From Delphinus delphis (Eukaryota; Chordata; Mammalia; Artiodactyla; Delphinidae): a stretch of 64,000 nucleotides of DNA. The notes below the pieces were generated by a model. It saw nothing but the letters and a program-made list of their open reading frames with translations, had not been told where the DNA came from and searched no databases. Position 1 is the stretch's first letter. Every line of letters begins with the position of its first letter. The position numbers and the translations under genes were made by a program. Location of the stretch: NCBI RefSeq assembly GCF_949987515.2, contig NC_082694.2, forward strand, positions 14,749,958 to 14,813,957. Reading direction: 5' to 3'. Shown one piece after another: positions 1 to 12,818 of the stretch.

Positions 1-350
1 ACGTGTTGAAGCCCTAATCTCCAATGTGATAGCATTTGGTGGAGGGCGGGGTGGGGGGGGTGCTTTTAGCAAGTAATTAGTCCATGAAGGTGGAGCCCTC
101 ATGAACGAGATTAGTGCTGTTATCAGAAGAAACACAAGACAAATAATATCTGTCCTCCATGTGAGAGGACACAGCAAGAAGACATCCATCTGCAAACCAG
201 GAAAAGGGGGCTTCCATCAGGAACTGAATTTGCCAGCACCTTGATCTTGGACTTCCCAGCTTCCAGAACTGTTTGAAATAAATTTCTGTTGTTTAAGCCA
301 CCTAATCTATGGTATTTTTATTATAGCAGCCTGACTAATCTGACTAATAC
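1..350 (+). repeat. MaLR 5' LTR (start truncated by window)
   Basis: The LTR matches the copy at 2048-2365 along its length. Compared with that copy, about 50 bases of its start are missing because the window begins inside it. It ends near gactaatacaga, typical of this LTR group, directly before the internal region. Confidence 0.75.
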
Positions 351-1392
351 AGATATTGGTACCAAGAAGCTGTAACAAACACATAAAATGTGGAAGCAGC
401 TTTGGAACTAGGTTAATGGGTAGAGGCTAGAAGAATTTCGAGTTGCATGCTAACAAAACCCTAGTTCGCCAGGAGTGGACCTTTAAAGATGATTCTGGTG
501 GGGGCTTAAGGGAAAAAAACAGAGCTGGAGAGAAAGCCTCCATCTTCTTAGAGAACACATAGATAACCATGTACATAATGTTAGTAGAAGTATGGATGGT
601 AAAGGCCGTTCTGATGAGATCTCAAACGGAAATGAGAAACATGTAATTGGACAGTGGCGAAAAGACAATTCTTGATAAAGTGGCAAAGAACTTGGCTGAA
701 GTGTGTTCAGGGTCTACTGTTTTGTGGAAATTAGAACTTGCAAGCAATGAAATTGTGTGTTTAGCTGAGGAGATTTCTAAGCAAAATATAGGAGGAGTGG
801 CATGGTTCTTCCTGACTACTTATAGTAAGATGCGAGGAGAGAGAAATGAAGAGGGAATTGTTAAGCAAAGTGGAACCAGAACTTAGAGATTTGGAATAAT
901 CTCTGTTTGTCCATATTGCAAAACTGAGAAAGCTGGTTCAGAAGACACCAAGTGTATGGCTGACCTATGTGACTGACCATTTGATAAGGAGATAAGTATG
1001 GGTGTGACCCATGGATTTTATCAGCTACTCCAGAGAGATCACTGCCAGTCTGAACTGATGGGGACGGATCCAGGTCAGAATAAAGGAAGGCTGTCTGACT
1101 TCTTAGATTTTACAGGACAAGACAGTAAAACTTAGGCTTTTAACTTGCACTTTTCTTCAGGGAAAGGAAAGAATGTCCCCAGATCTGATTCAGACATCAT
1201 CAGGGCCACTACCTCAGTTCCTGTATATGCTAGGCTGCCTCCAACCAAAGACCCCTTGCCTGGCAGAACCTCAGCTTGGGTGGGGCCCCCACAGAAAGCT
1301 GCTGCCTGATGGTACCCCACCAGCCATCGTGGTGACATTGCCACCCTTGTGGGTCTGAAAGTCAGAATATCAAACCAAAGAGGTTTATTCTT

Positions 1393-1707
1393 ATTTTTCT
1401 TGTTTGTTTGCTTGTTTTTTATTGGAGTATAGTTGATTTACAGTGTTGTGTTCGTTTCTGCTGTACAGCAAAGTGAATCAGTTATACATATACATATGTA
1501 CACTCTTTTTTTAATAGATTCTTTTCCCATATAGTCCATTACAGAGTATTGAGTAGAGTTACCTGTGCTATACCCCAGGTTCTTATTAGTTATCTATTTT
1601 ATATATAGTAGTGTGTATATGTCCATCCCAATCTCCCAATTTATTCTCCCTCCCCCACCCCACCCCCAAACAAAATGTTTGTTTTCTACCTCTGTGGCTC
1701 TACTCAC
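1393..1707 (-). mobile_element. L1 3'-end fragment (5'-truncated) inside the MaLR internal region
   Basis: The + strand reads ttattggagtatagttgat then the standard cetartiodactyl L1 3' UTR in antisense. It is flanked by an imperfect 14-bp target-site duplication, agaggtttattctt at 1379-1392 and agaggattattctt at 1708-1721. Confidence 0.85.
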
Positions 1708-2047
1708 AGAGGATTATTCTTGAGTCTTAAGAGCTCATGGAGTTTGCCTTGCTAGGTTTTGGACTTGCTTGGGACCTGTCACCCCTTCCTTCTTTCCTGT
1801 TTTTTTCTTTTGGAGTAAGAATGATTATTCTATGCCTGTCACAAATTCGTAGCTGGAGAAGAATTTTGCCTCAGGTTGAATCATACTTCAGGTCCCACCC
1901 ATATCTGATTTAGAGAATATTTAGATGAGACTTTGGACTTAAACATTAAAGTTGATGCTGGAATGAGTTAAGACTTTTGAGGCTGTTGGGTTGGAATGAA
2001 TGCATTTTGCATATGAGAAGGACATAAATTGGGGGGGGTACGCAGAG

Positions 2048-2365
2048 GCAGAATGCTATAGACTGAAGGTTTGTGTGCCCCTAAATTTCATACATCAAAG
2101 CCCTAATCCCAATGTGATGGTATTTGGAGGTGGGGCCTTTGGGAGGTAATTAGGTCATGAGGGTGTAGCCCTTATGAATGGTATTAGTGCCCTTATAAGA
2201 GGAGAGACAAGAGGTGAACTCTCTGCCCTGTGAAGATACAGCAAGAGGGCATTCACCTACAAACCAGGAAGTAGGTTCTCACTAGGAACCCTGATCTTGG
2301 ACTTCCCAGCTTCCAGAACTATGAGAAATAAATTCATGATTTTTAAGCCATGAAGTCTATGGTAA
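2048..2365 (+). repeat. MaLR 3' LTR
   Basis: It starts at gcagaatgctatagactgaa and runs to tctatggtaata. It shares the ordered blocks of the 5' LTR, including the AATAAA-containing gagaaataaat stretch. Confidence 0.75.
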
Positions 2366-2374
2366 TATAAGTAT

Positions 2375-2915
2375 ATACACAAATGATTTGAAAGCAGGGT
2401 CTCAAAAAGATACTTGTACATTCATGTTCATAGCAGCATTATTCACAATAGCTAAAGGTTGTGAAAGCAACCCAAGTGTCTGTCAATAGCCGAATGGATA
2501 AACAAAATTTGATATATATGTGCAATGTAATATTCGGCCTTTAAAAAGCAGGGTGTCTGATACATGCTCCAACATGGCTGAACCTTGAAGACTTTATGCT
2601 AAGTTAAATAAGCCAGTCACACACACACACACAAAATACTGTAGGATTCCTCTTACATAAGGTACCTAGAGTAGTCAAATTCATAAAGACAGGAAGCGGA
2701 ATGGTATTTGCCAGGGGCTGGTGGGAGGAGGGAATAGGGAGTTATTATTTAAAGCCTTTGAGTTTCAGTGTTGAAAACTGTAAAGAGTTCTGGAGACGGA
2801 TGATGGTGATGGTTCACAACAATATGAATGTACTTAATACCACTGAACTGTGTCCTTAAAAATGGTTAGGATGGTAAATTTGATGTTATGTATATTTTAC
2901 CACAATTGGAAAAAA
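2375..2915 (+). mobile_element. Old L1 3'-end fragment
   Basis: The sense-strand L1 3' region carries the series gcagcattattcacaatagc, aagtgtctgtcaatag, ccactgaactgt and cttaaaaatggtta, ending in an A-rich tract. It is diverged (L1M class). A short (CA)8 run at 2618-2633 lies within it. Confidence 0.75.
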
Positions 2916-3117
2916 TCTCTCCTAATCATAAAGCACATAACATAGACATATCTTACCTCTAGTTGATACTGATGTGATACTTTTTGTATGTTCAGGCTTT
3001 CCTTTAGTTGTAGGTTTTTATAAATCATTAATAAATGTACTGAGGTTGTACTCCTGTAATTGTGGGAATACTACTTATTGATTATGAGAGCAAGCTCTGG
3101 AATTCATTTACAGTATT

Positions 3118-3237
3118 CTTTTTCTTTTTGGCCACACCATGCGGCTTGCAGGATCTGAGTTCCCCAACCAGGGATTGAACCCAGGATCATGGCAGTGAAG
3201 GGCTGAGTCCTACCACTGGACCACCAGGGAATTCCCC
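3118..3237 (-). mobile_element. CHR-type tRNA-derived SINE, short form
   Basis: The antisense copy ends ccaccagggaattccc. It contains the B-box-like region seen as gggattgaaccc on the + strand. The body is about 120 bp, without the long 3' extension seen in other copies. Confidence 0.85.
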
Positions 3238-3356
3238 GCATTTACAGTATTTTTAAAGTTCCTTAGTACCAGTACCAACAGATGTTAGAATGGGCTTGCA
3301 AAGTCAGTTTTGAAATTTTCTCTAGTGTATTAGGATTTACTTTTCTGTTTACTCTT

Positions 3357-3681
3357 TTTTTTTTTTTTAAGGGCTTCAAATGCTTGGCTTTTTATTTATT
3401 TATTTATTTATTTATGGCTGTGTTGGGTCTTCGTTTCTGTGCAAGGGCTTTCTCTAGTTGTGGCAAGCGGGGGCCACCCACTCTTCATCGTGGTGCGCGG
3501 GCCTCTCACTATCACGGCCTCTCTTGTTGTGGAGCACAGGCTCCAGACACGCAGGCTCGGTAGTTGTGGCTCACGGGCCTAGTTGCTCCGTGGCATGTGG
3601 GATCTTCCCAGACCAGGGCTCAAACCCGTGTCCCCTGCATTAGCAGGCAGATTCTCAACCACTGCACCACCAGGGAAGCCC
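3357..3681 (-). mobile_element. CHR-type SINE, long form
   Basis: This antisense full-length copy has a (TTTA)n tail at its + strand left side. It is flanked by a perfect 13-bp target-site duplication, tctgtttactctt, at 3344-3356 and 3682-3694. It lies 204 bp upstream of the first CHMP3 exon in the window. Confidence 0.93.
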
Positions 3682-3884
3682 TCTGTTTACTCTTATATTA
3701 CTTTAATGTTTCCGGAAATAATGAATACCAACCACATTAATTATTTTTATTTAGTTTATATCCTCCTATCTGTTTTCCTGTTTAATAGGTACATTTAGAT
3801 CACAGTAAGAACAGATTTCAGTGCCAATAACTCTCCTGGTTTACCCTTAATTTTTTGATGTTCTGTCTTATGTTCTAAATTTAG

Positions 3885-4064
3885 ATATCCAAAGAGAAGA
3901 AGAAAAAGTGAAACGATCTGTGAAAGATGCTGCCAAGAAGGGTCAGAAGGATGTCTGTGTGGTTCTGGCCAAGGAGATGATCAGGTCAAGGAAGGCCGTG
4001 AGCAAGCTCTATGCATCCAAAGCACACATGAACTCCGTGCTCATGGGGATGAAGAATCAGCTGG
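3885..4064 (+). CDS. CHMP3: CHMP3 coding exon, about residues 36-96
   Basis: The exon is 180 bp, with acceptor TTTAG before 3885 and donor GTAAGA from 4065. It begins with the last two bases of a split Asp codon and ends with the first base of a split Ala codon. It encodes the basic, lysine/arginine-rich second half of the ESCRT-III helical hairpin (EEEKVKRSVKDAAKKGQKDV and onward to MGMKNQL). This basic surface is known in the family to contact acidic phospholipids. The frame runs on past the donor to a stop at 4102, but that tail is intron. The upstream exons that encode the N-terminus are not in the 3.9 kb before it. Confidence 0.96.
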
Positions 4065-4149
4065 GTAAGACAGCGGTACCTTACAGCCACATCATTAGCT
4101 GATGCTCTTGCCGTTATTATAACACTGTTTCCTTGAATAGGAAGGTCTT

Positions 4150-4400
4150 TTTTTTTTTTTAACATCTTTATTGGAGTATAATTGCTTTACAATGGTGTGT
4201 TAGTTTCTGCTTCACAACAAAATGAATCATTTATATATATACATATGTTCCCATATCTCTTCCCGCTTGCGTCTCCCTCCCTCTCACCCTCCCTATCCCA
4301 CCCCTCCAGGTGGTCACAAAGCACCGAGCTGTGCTATGCAGCTGCTTCCCATTAGCTATCTACCTTACGTTTGTTAGTGTATATATGAGGAAGGACAGTC
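4150..4400 (-). mobile_element. L1 3'-end fragment
   Basis: An antisense L1 3' UTR begins with a T-run and catctttattggagtataa and continues to ctaccttacg. It is the same 3' end type as at 22040, 29887, 32100 and 45660. Confidence 0.85.
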
Positions 4401-4883
4401 TTAGCTCTGGTTTTTATTACTTACATTGTCTTAATTGGAGTGTTATACAAAAGCAAAATATACTTATTACTCTCATTTTTATTTTATTGTTATTTTCTTT
4501 TGCCAGTGTTGTCGAAATAATGGGAAAATCTCCATCTAAATGTACTTTGTTTAGAATTCAGACTGTATTTCCTCATGTGAACAGTATTGTAAAGTGACCT
4601 GAGGGTTGAGTCATAGGCATAAGCAGTGCGCTCACACCTTAGAGGGAGGATGAAGGAAAGAGTTTCTTCGGCCCTAGGCCCAGAGTTGCCCCAGGCAGGA
4701 TTTTAAATAGTCTAAGTTTGTCTTTGGCTTTCACTCACCTCCTTTTCTGCCTCATCTCTGACTCTCAACCTAATGCTTTCTTACATCTTAGGAACCTGCA
4801 GGCCCTGCATTGGGTATTCAGCATACATGTGTACTATCAATTTAATTTTTTTTTTTAATGATATATTTTAAGAAAGTTGCTAG

Positions 4884-5097
4884 GGCTTCCCTGGTGGTGC
4901 AGTGGTTGAGAGTCTGCCTGCCAATGCAGGGGATGCGGGTTCGTGCCCCAGTCTGGGAAGATCCCACATGCCGCGGAGCGGCTGGGCCCATGAGCCATGG
5001 CCGCTGAGCCTGCGCATCTGAAGCCTGTGCTCCGCAACAGGAGAGGCCACAACAGTGAGAGGCCCGCGTACCGCAAAAAAAAAAAAAAAAAAAAAAA
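4884..5097 (+). mobile_element. CHR-type SINE with intact poly-A tail
   Basis: This sense copy runs from gggcttccctggtggtgcag to gcccgcgtaccgc followed by 24 A. A perfect 13-bp target-site duplication, agaaagttgctag, lies at 4871-4883 and 5098-5110. The pure A tail suggests a relatively recent insertion. Confidence 0.96.
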
Positions 5098-6445
5098 AGA
5101 AAGTTGCTAGAAGGCTATACAAAAAGCTAATAGTGGTTACATCTGTGGAGCTAGAACAAAGAAATGAGAGTAGAGAAAGAACATTAACTTTTCATTTAAC
5201 CTGCCCTTGCATCGTTCTACTATGAACATCTGCTATTTTCATAATATAGTTTTTAATACCTTAAAAAACAAACTAAATTAATCAACTGGATTTAGTTGCT
5301 AATGAGAATTTATCTTATCCCTCAGGTAGGCTGGGGCAGAAAAGTTGAAACACATTTATATCAAAGGAAGTCCAAGGTGGATCAATGACTTGACCAGACA
5401 CAGCTTCACAGAGCCTCAGTTAGGACCCAGGACTTCACTGGGGACCCAAGGCAGGGAGTCCTTTCTAACTTCTCCTTGCTTCAGAGAAAATAAATATTCT
5501 ATAAAGATACGTCTCATCGTCTTTGAATATTTATAGATCCTTACACTAAAATGAAGAGGCCCGGGATGAAAGATCATGTGGAGAGGCCCAGACCAGCAAA
5601 TAACTGTGCAGTCACGTCACTGTTGCTGAAAACCACGAATTTTAGTGTCTTATTATGGAACAAAATAACTGATACAATCTAAACTTTAAAAAAGAAGAAG
5701 AAAAAATATATTGCTCCTCCATAACTATCCTGATGCCATCACACTATTACAATCCTGATTTCTGATGTGGTTAAAAAATCTTACTTTTAAATATTTATAT
5801 TTTAAAAGAAAAAAGAACAACAAGCTAAACTGAATATTTAATACATTTGTAGGAATAGAAGGAATATGACAAGGATTAGAATTTTATAATATACATTAGC
5901 CATTTATGTTAAAGATGTTCTATTTTTCAGAGAGGTTACCCCATTTCCCTGTCTTTTCTGTCTTCCTCAGAGCAATAAACAGTAATTACTACTCTCATAG
6001 ATAAGCTGCTCCATTGAGTTAGACAGTAATTACATCTTTATGTTTCAAGTCATTATCATCTCCAAAAACTACCTTTCATTTCACCGCACAGTCTCACTGC
6101 ACTGTTTCACAGTAAAATTATACTCCTCAAATTTGAAGAGCCTGAATAAAAACTAGAGGCCCAAGGAGTTTTAGGGACTGATTTAGGAACAGTGTCTACT
6201 GGCATGAACCTTTTATTTATTCATATTTTTAAAACTGCAATAAAAGAAATGAAAGCTACTTTAATAAAAAAGGAACTCAGGAATGAGGTCATTAAATATA
6301 ACTAGCTACATTTTAAATACAAATACCAGGTATTTCCTGATTAGTGTCAGGTAAATATGTAAACTATCTAGCCCAAATTCTGGTCTCAGGAAAAAAGATC
6401 AGAGACAAGTACAAAGAAGGTGCTTCATACTATCAGATCCATTTT

Positions 6446-7021
<576 letters not shown>

Positions 7022-7365
7022 TCACAGGGGGACATGCCACAGCCAACCCAGTGGGCACCGCCCAATTTAATTTTCAAAAACTCATTATAATATTTAAAAA
7101 TAAACATAATTTAGTTACCTTTCAGTGTCCAGTATAATACCGTTGTGATCTTCCGCAGGCATCTGTCTCCAGATCACTGACAGCTTGAGGCATAGGTTAA
7201 ATTTTACATCCAGTTGGTTTCTTTTCTTACTTATTTTCGGTTAAATGAAGAAATCCTAACTCAGAATTAGAGTTCTTTGAGAATAGCAGCAAATAACTGT
7301 CAGATAATTAGACTGAGTACAGATTCAGAAATTACAGGGTAATTTTTCACTAAAGAATATCTTCA

Positions 7366-7477
7366 GGGAATGCCCTGGTGGTCCAGTGGTTAGGACTCTG
7401 CGCTTTCACTGCCGTGGCCCAGGTTCAAGCCCTGGTCGGGGAACTAAGATCCCGCAAGCCGCACAGTGCAGCCAAAG
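7366..7477 (+). mobile_element. CHR-type SINE, short form
   Basis: The sense copy runs from ggaatgccctggtggtccag to gcagccaaag. A perfect 14-bp target-site duplication, aaagaatatcttca, lies at 7352-7365 and 7478-7491. Confidence 0.93.
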
Positions 7478-8249
7478 AAAGAATATCTTCAACTCTGTCA
7501 GTTACTACATTGATGAGTACATCACACTCAAAAGTTAGAAGACTTGAATGTTTCAATTTAAACGCTGGTGCCAAATGAGTACTTAATCCGTTATTTGGTC
7601 GTACTTGGCTCTGAAGGTATTTCTTTATGTTCAGTTTTAACATTTGAATGTGGTTTTTTTAATGTGCCTAATAGTGAATATATCAGTTTCTTTCTCCAGA
7701 TACTGAAGAAAACAATCCATGGATTAAGAAAGAGTAAAAAAAATAAGACAACTGTTTGTACCATATCTTCTTAACTTTTAACAACTGTGTTATTTCAGCC
7801 CTAAAGTGATGTATTTAGGCTCTTTAAATATTGGATATATAACCTAGATATATGCCTTTTGCACAAGCCAAGTATTCAGTACTGTGGAGAAACAGCCTAA
7901 TCTTATCTGTTATTTTGAAAGCTTAACTAAATATACTTGACTTTTACAGCCATCGTTGAAAGCTTCATATTTACTCCCTATTTTTTCTGCAACATGCTGA
8001 AAAGATGCATGTTCAGTTGACCATGATAAGCTTATTTTTAAAATTTTCAGCATTTCCTTTACTGAATCAACATCAAAAAACATATAGCTTATTTTACCCT
8101 TTTTCCCCCTATGAATAAAGCACTGTATTCACAGACTCTTTTTCTCCCCAGGTGCAAAGATAGTAGTACACAGGATAATACAGTGCATGCTTATGTACCT
8201 AACACCCAGAACCAATACAATTTGACATTTTGCTATATTTGCCTCAGTT

Positions 8250-8515
8250 TTTTAAATTAATTTTTATTAGAATATAGTTGCTTTACAATGTTGTGTTAGT
8301 TTCTTGCTGTACAGCAAAGTGAATCAGTCATACCTATACATATATCCACTGTTTTTTAGATTTCCTTCCCATTTAGGTCACCACACCACAGCATTGAGTA
8401 GAGTCCCCTGTGCTATACAGTAGGTTCACATTAGTTATCTATTTTATACATAGTAGTGTATATATGTCAGTCCCAATCTCCCAATTCATCCCACCCCCGC
8501 TTCTCCCCGCCTTAG
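8250..8515 (-). mobile_element. L1 3'-end fragment
   Basis: This antisense L1 3' UTR reads ttattagaatatagttgc, gtacagcaaagtgaatcag and on to ccaattcatcccaccc. It parallels the copies at 1393 and 21003. Confidence 0.85.
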
Positions 8516-8579
8516 TTTTTATATTGTAAAAGAAAGCAGTATTACTAATGTTGAAGCTTCTTTAATATACCTTTGCAGT

Positions 8580-9150
8580 TCCATTCCCTTCTCTTTCAGC
8601 CTCCTCAGAGGTAACCACTATCATGAATATTAAAATTTGTATAAATGGTGTTATACTGTGTGTACCATTCTGCATCTTTTTTTCCCATTTATCATTGTCC
8701 TATTGAAATATACCCGTAAATGTAATGATAAGTATATTTTGATATGATAAATATATTTTGATAAATATATTGATATAATGATAAATGTAGTTTGATATGA
8801 TAAATAAGTATGTTTTTAACTACTGGGTGGTATTCCATCCTGTGAATGTATCACATTTTATTCTTCTCTTCCCTGTTGATGGACATTTAGGCTGTTTTCA
8901 GTTTTTGCTATTACTAAACAGTGCTGGTGTGAATGTCTTTTCACTTTTACACATGTGTTTCTTTAGGACAGTTATATACTCAGAAGTAGAATTGCTGGGT
9001 TAAAAATAGCTGGGTTTAACTTTTGCTAGAACTGCAAAATTGTTCTCCAAAGAGACAAATTTGTATTCCCACCAGCAGCGGATAAGGGTTCTTTTTTCCA
9101 TACCTTTCCACCAACCTTTGTCAGACTTTTTAATTTTTGAAAAATGTTAT
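8580..9150 (-). mobile_element. Old L1 3'-region fragment with AT-rich tandem repeat
   Basis: The antisense end of a diverged L1 reads gatggacatttaggctg, tagaattgctgggtt and ttgtattcccaccagcag. An AT-rich imperfect tandem repeat (unit about ttgatatgataaatata) at 8738-8810 expands the middle. Confidence 0.7.
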
Positions 9151-9974
9151 AACATTTCCCTGGGAACTAGTGGGCTTGACCAGTCTCTTCTGTTCACGTT
9201 TTCTTCCTGTGTACTGATTCCAAAATATCTTTTCAAGGAGTTATAGCTCACAAATATTCATTAATCTACATGAAAAATATCTCTTCTCCTGTAGCATGTA
9301 CTTTCAGTAATGAACGTAACTGTAAACATAAACAACGTATATCAAGAGCCTGTTATCCCTTAAGTATACATCCATAATAATATATTATGTTGTTTCAAAT
9401 ATGTATTATAATGTGGCTTTATCACATCTGAAAAGTAAAATATTTGCTGTTTGATACTTGTATGTTAAAATACTCTAGGGCTCTGTTCTAGATCCTCTGC
9501 TCTTTTCCATCTTGCCTCTCTCCCCGTAGGTGATCTCATCTAATCGCATGCCTTTAAATGCCATTGATTTCCAAATCTTTATCTTCAGACCTGACTTTAT
9601 CATCGTATAGTTGACATCTCCACTCATATCTTAATGGATACATCAAAATTAATATGCCCATCCAAGAATCTTGGCTGGTCTTACTTCATCTGTATCCCCG
9701 CCTCTCCCTGTATTTTCCCCTGGGAATCCAAGACATCATATAATTTCATCTGCAGATATTTCGACATGGGTTTCTAAAAAGCAAGGGTTCTATCCCTTCT
9801 GTTTCTTGGTCCTTCAGTTCTTGGGTATGTCGATGTGTTCATTTCATTTCCACTATATTTTCTGTTTCTTTCTGAAAGGAAAAGATTTCAGTCAGTTGTT
9901 AGGAAAGATTTTAGTCAGTTGTTTAGTCAGTTGATTTCCCAGACTGATCCTTTAATTTTTTTATCTTTCCTGTT

Positions 9975-10105
9975 TTCACTTTGGAAATAATCATAGTACC
10001 TTCCTCATAGGATAGTTGTGAGACTTAATTCAGTGCCTGGCACATGGTAACTGCTGTATATTTAGGTTCTAAATGTTATTGTCATTATCATCATCAATTT
10101 GTCTT
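9975..10105 (+). repeat. MIR-like ancient SINE fragment
   Basis: The order ttgtgagacttaattcagtg, cctggcacatggtaac, attgtcattatcatcatc matches the 3' half of MIR elements. It is short and diverged. Confidence 0.55.
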
Positions 10106-10327
10106 TGTGTTCTACTTTCTGAGAAATTTGCTCAACTTTATTTTCTGTTTCTTCTCAAATTCTTTATTTTAGCTGTCTTAATTTTAAATTTCAGGAAAGA
10201 GTTCTCTGATCTTATTTTTTAAAAATCATCTTGTTCTTATTTCGTGAATATAATTTGTTCTTTATTATTGATAGTCTTTTTTTTTACTATATATTCTTTT
10301 TTATATTCATTTCCATTATGGTTTCTC

Positions 10328-12736
10328 TCAGGATGTTGAATATAGTTCCCTGTGCAAGAGGATTCCCTTTTCTCCACACCCTCTCCAGCATTTATTGTTT
10401 GTAGATTTTTTGATGATGGCCATTCTGACTGGTGTGAGATGATATCTCATTGTAGTTTTGATTTGCATTTCTCTAATGATTAATGATGTTGAGCATTCTT
10501 TCGTGTGTCTGTTGGCAATCTGTATATCTTCTTTGGAGAAATATCTATTTAGGTCTTCTGCCCATTTTTGCATTGGGTTGTTGGTTTTTCTAATGTTGAG
10601 CTGCATGAGCTGCTTGTAAATTTTGGAGATTAATCCTTTGTCAGTTGCTTCATTTGCAAACATTTTCTCCCATACTGAGGGTTGTCTTTTCGTCTTGTTT
10701 ATGGTTTCCTTTGCTGTGCAAAAGTTTTTAAGTTTCATTAGGTCCCATTTGTTTATTTTTTTAATTTCCATTTCTCTAGGAGGTGGGTCAAAAAGGATCT
10801 TGCTGTGATTTATGTCATAGAGTGTTCTGCCTATGTTTTCCTCTAAGAGTTTGATGGTGTCTGGCCTTACACTTAGGTCATTAATCCATTTTGAGTTTAT
10901 TTTTTTGTATGGTGTTAGGGAGTGTTCTAATTTCATTCTTTTACATGTAGCTGTCCAGTTTTCCCAGCACCACTTATTGAAGAGGCTGTCTTTTCTCCAC
11001 TGTATATTCTTGCCTCCTTCACCAAAGATAAGGTGACCATATGTGCGTGGGTTTATCTCTGGGCTTTCTATCCTTTTCCATTGATCTATATTTCTGTTTC
11101 TGTTCCAGTACCATACTGTCTTGATTACTGTAGCTTTGTAGTATAGTCTGAAGTCAGGGAGCCTGATTCCTCCAGCTCCATTTTTCTTTCTCAAGATTGC
11201 TTTGGCTCTTCGGGGTCTTTTGTGTTTCCATACAAATTGTGAAATTTTTTGTTCTAGTTCTGTGAAAAATGCCAGTGGTAGTTTGATAGGGATTACATTA
11301 CATCTGTGGATTAATTTGTGTAGTAGAGTCATTTTCACAATGTTGATTCTTCCAATCCAAGAACATGGTATATCTCTACATCTATTTGTATCATCTTTAA
11401 TTTCTTTCATCAGTGTCTTATAATTTTCTGCATACAGGTCTTTTGTCTCCTTAGGTAGGTTTATTCCTAGATATTTTATTCTTTTTGTTGCAATGGTAAA
11501 TGGGAGTGTTTTCTTAATTTCACTTTCAGATTTTTCATCATTAGTGTATAGGAATGCAAGAGATTTCTGTGCATTAATTTTGTATCCTGCTACTTTACCA
11601 AATTCGTTGATTAGCTCTAGTAGTTTTCTGGTAGCATCTTTAGGATTCTCTATGTATAGTGTCATGTCATCTGCATACAGTGACAACTTTACTTCTTCTT
11701 TTCCAATTTGGATTCCTTTTTCTTCTCTGATTGCTGTGGCTAAAACTTCCACAACTATGTTGAATAATAGTGGTGAGAGTGGGCAGCCTTGTCTTGTTCC
11801 TGATCTTAGTGGAAATGGTTTCAGTTTTTCACCATTGAGAACGATGTTGGCTGTGGATTTGTCATATATGGCCTTTATTATGTTGAGGAAAGTTCCCTCT
11901 ATGCCTACTTTCTGGAGGGTTTTTATCATAAATGGGTGTTGAATTTTGTCAAAAGCTTTCTCTGCATCTATTGAGATGATCATATCGTTTTTCTCCTTCA
12001 GTTTGTTAATATGGTATATCACGTTCATTGATTTGCATATATTGACGAATCCTTGCATTCCTGGGATAAACCCCACTTGATCATAGTGTATGATCCTTTT
12101 AATGTGCTGTTGGATTCTGTTTGCTAGTATTTTGTTGAGGATTTTAGCATCTATGTGCGTCAGTGATATTGGCCTGTAGTTTTCTTTCTTTGTGACATCT
12201 TTGTCTGGTTTTGCTATCAGAGTGATGGTGGCTTCGTAGAATGAGTTTGGGAGCATTCCTCCCTCTGCTATATTTTGGAAGAGTTTGAGAAGGATAGGTG
12301 TTAGCTCTTCTCTAAATGTTTGATAGAATTCGCCTGTGAAGCCGTCTGGTCCTGGGTTATTGTTTGTTGCAAGATTTTTAATCACAGTTTCAATTTCCAT
12401 GCTTGTGATTGCTCTGTTCATATTTTCTGTTTCTTCCTGGTTCAGTCTCGGAAGGTTGTGCATTTCTAAGAATTTGTCCATTTCTTCCACATTCTCCATT
12501 TTACTGGCATACAGTTGCTTGTAGTAATCTCTCCTGATCCTTTGTATTTCTGCAGTGTCAGTTACTTCTCCTTTTTCATTTCTAATTCTATTGATTTTAG
12601 TCTTCTCCCTTTTTTTCTTGATAAGTCTGGCTAATGGTTTATCAATTTTGTTAATCTTCTCAAAGAACCAGCTTTTAGTTTTATTGATCTTTGCTATCAT
12701 TTCCTTCATTTCTCTTTCATTTATTTCTGATCTCAT
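10328..12736 (-). pseudogene. L1-A ORF2 reverse transcriptase region, 802 codons open
   Basis: The longest frame in the window starts at [20 protein letters not shown]. It contains the Z region, the RT palm blocks ([52 protein letters not shown]), the catalytic box LYADDM and the thumb. It runs into the C-terminal cysteine segment ([10 protein letters not shown]). It then crosses the deletion junction and ends in seven residues read from 3' UTR sequence (RELYSTS). It lacks the endonuclease in frame and would not form a complete ORF2p. Confidence 0.88.
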
Positions 12737-12818
12737 CTTTATGATTTCTTTCCTTCTGCTAACTTTGGGGATTTTTTGTTCTTCTTCTCTAATTGCTTTA
12801 GGTGTAAAGTTAGGTTGT

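Larger units (their letters stand above)
1..2365 (+). mobile_element. MaLR-type endogenous LTR element (LTR-internal-LTR), 5' edge cut by window
   Basis: Two related LTR copies lie at 1-350 and about 2048-2365. Both read gccctaatc, caatgtgat, ggtaatta, gtgcccttataag-like, then ccttgatcttggacttccc and a gagaaataaat polyadenylation region. Between them is about 1.7 kb of internal sequence starting ttggtaccaagaagctg, typical of mammalian MaLR elements (MLT/MST group). This is an ancient, non-autonomous retrovirus-like element. No intact gag, pol or env frame is present; the longest internal frame (647-886, 79 codons) is a remnant. An L1 3' end interrupts it at about 1393-1707. The two LTRs differ by substitutions and indels, which indicates age. 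The exact subfamily is not assigned. Confidence 0.8.

Noticed and set aside
8738..8810. AT-rich direct repeats considered as a CRISPR-like or regulatory array
   Set aside because: Units are degenerate and contiguous without spacers, and sit in an L1-derived region of a mammalian intron; simple tandem repeat.
11493..11942. 149-codon + strand frame and other + strand frames across 10600-14840
   Set aside because: They are shadows of the antisense L1-A ORF1 and ORF2; the - strand has clear LINE motifs.
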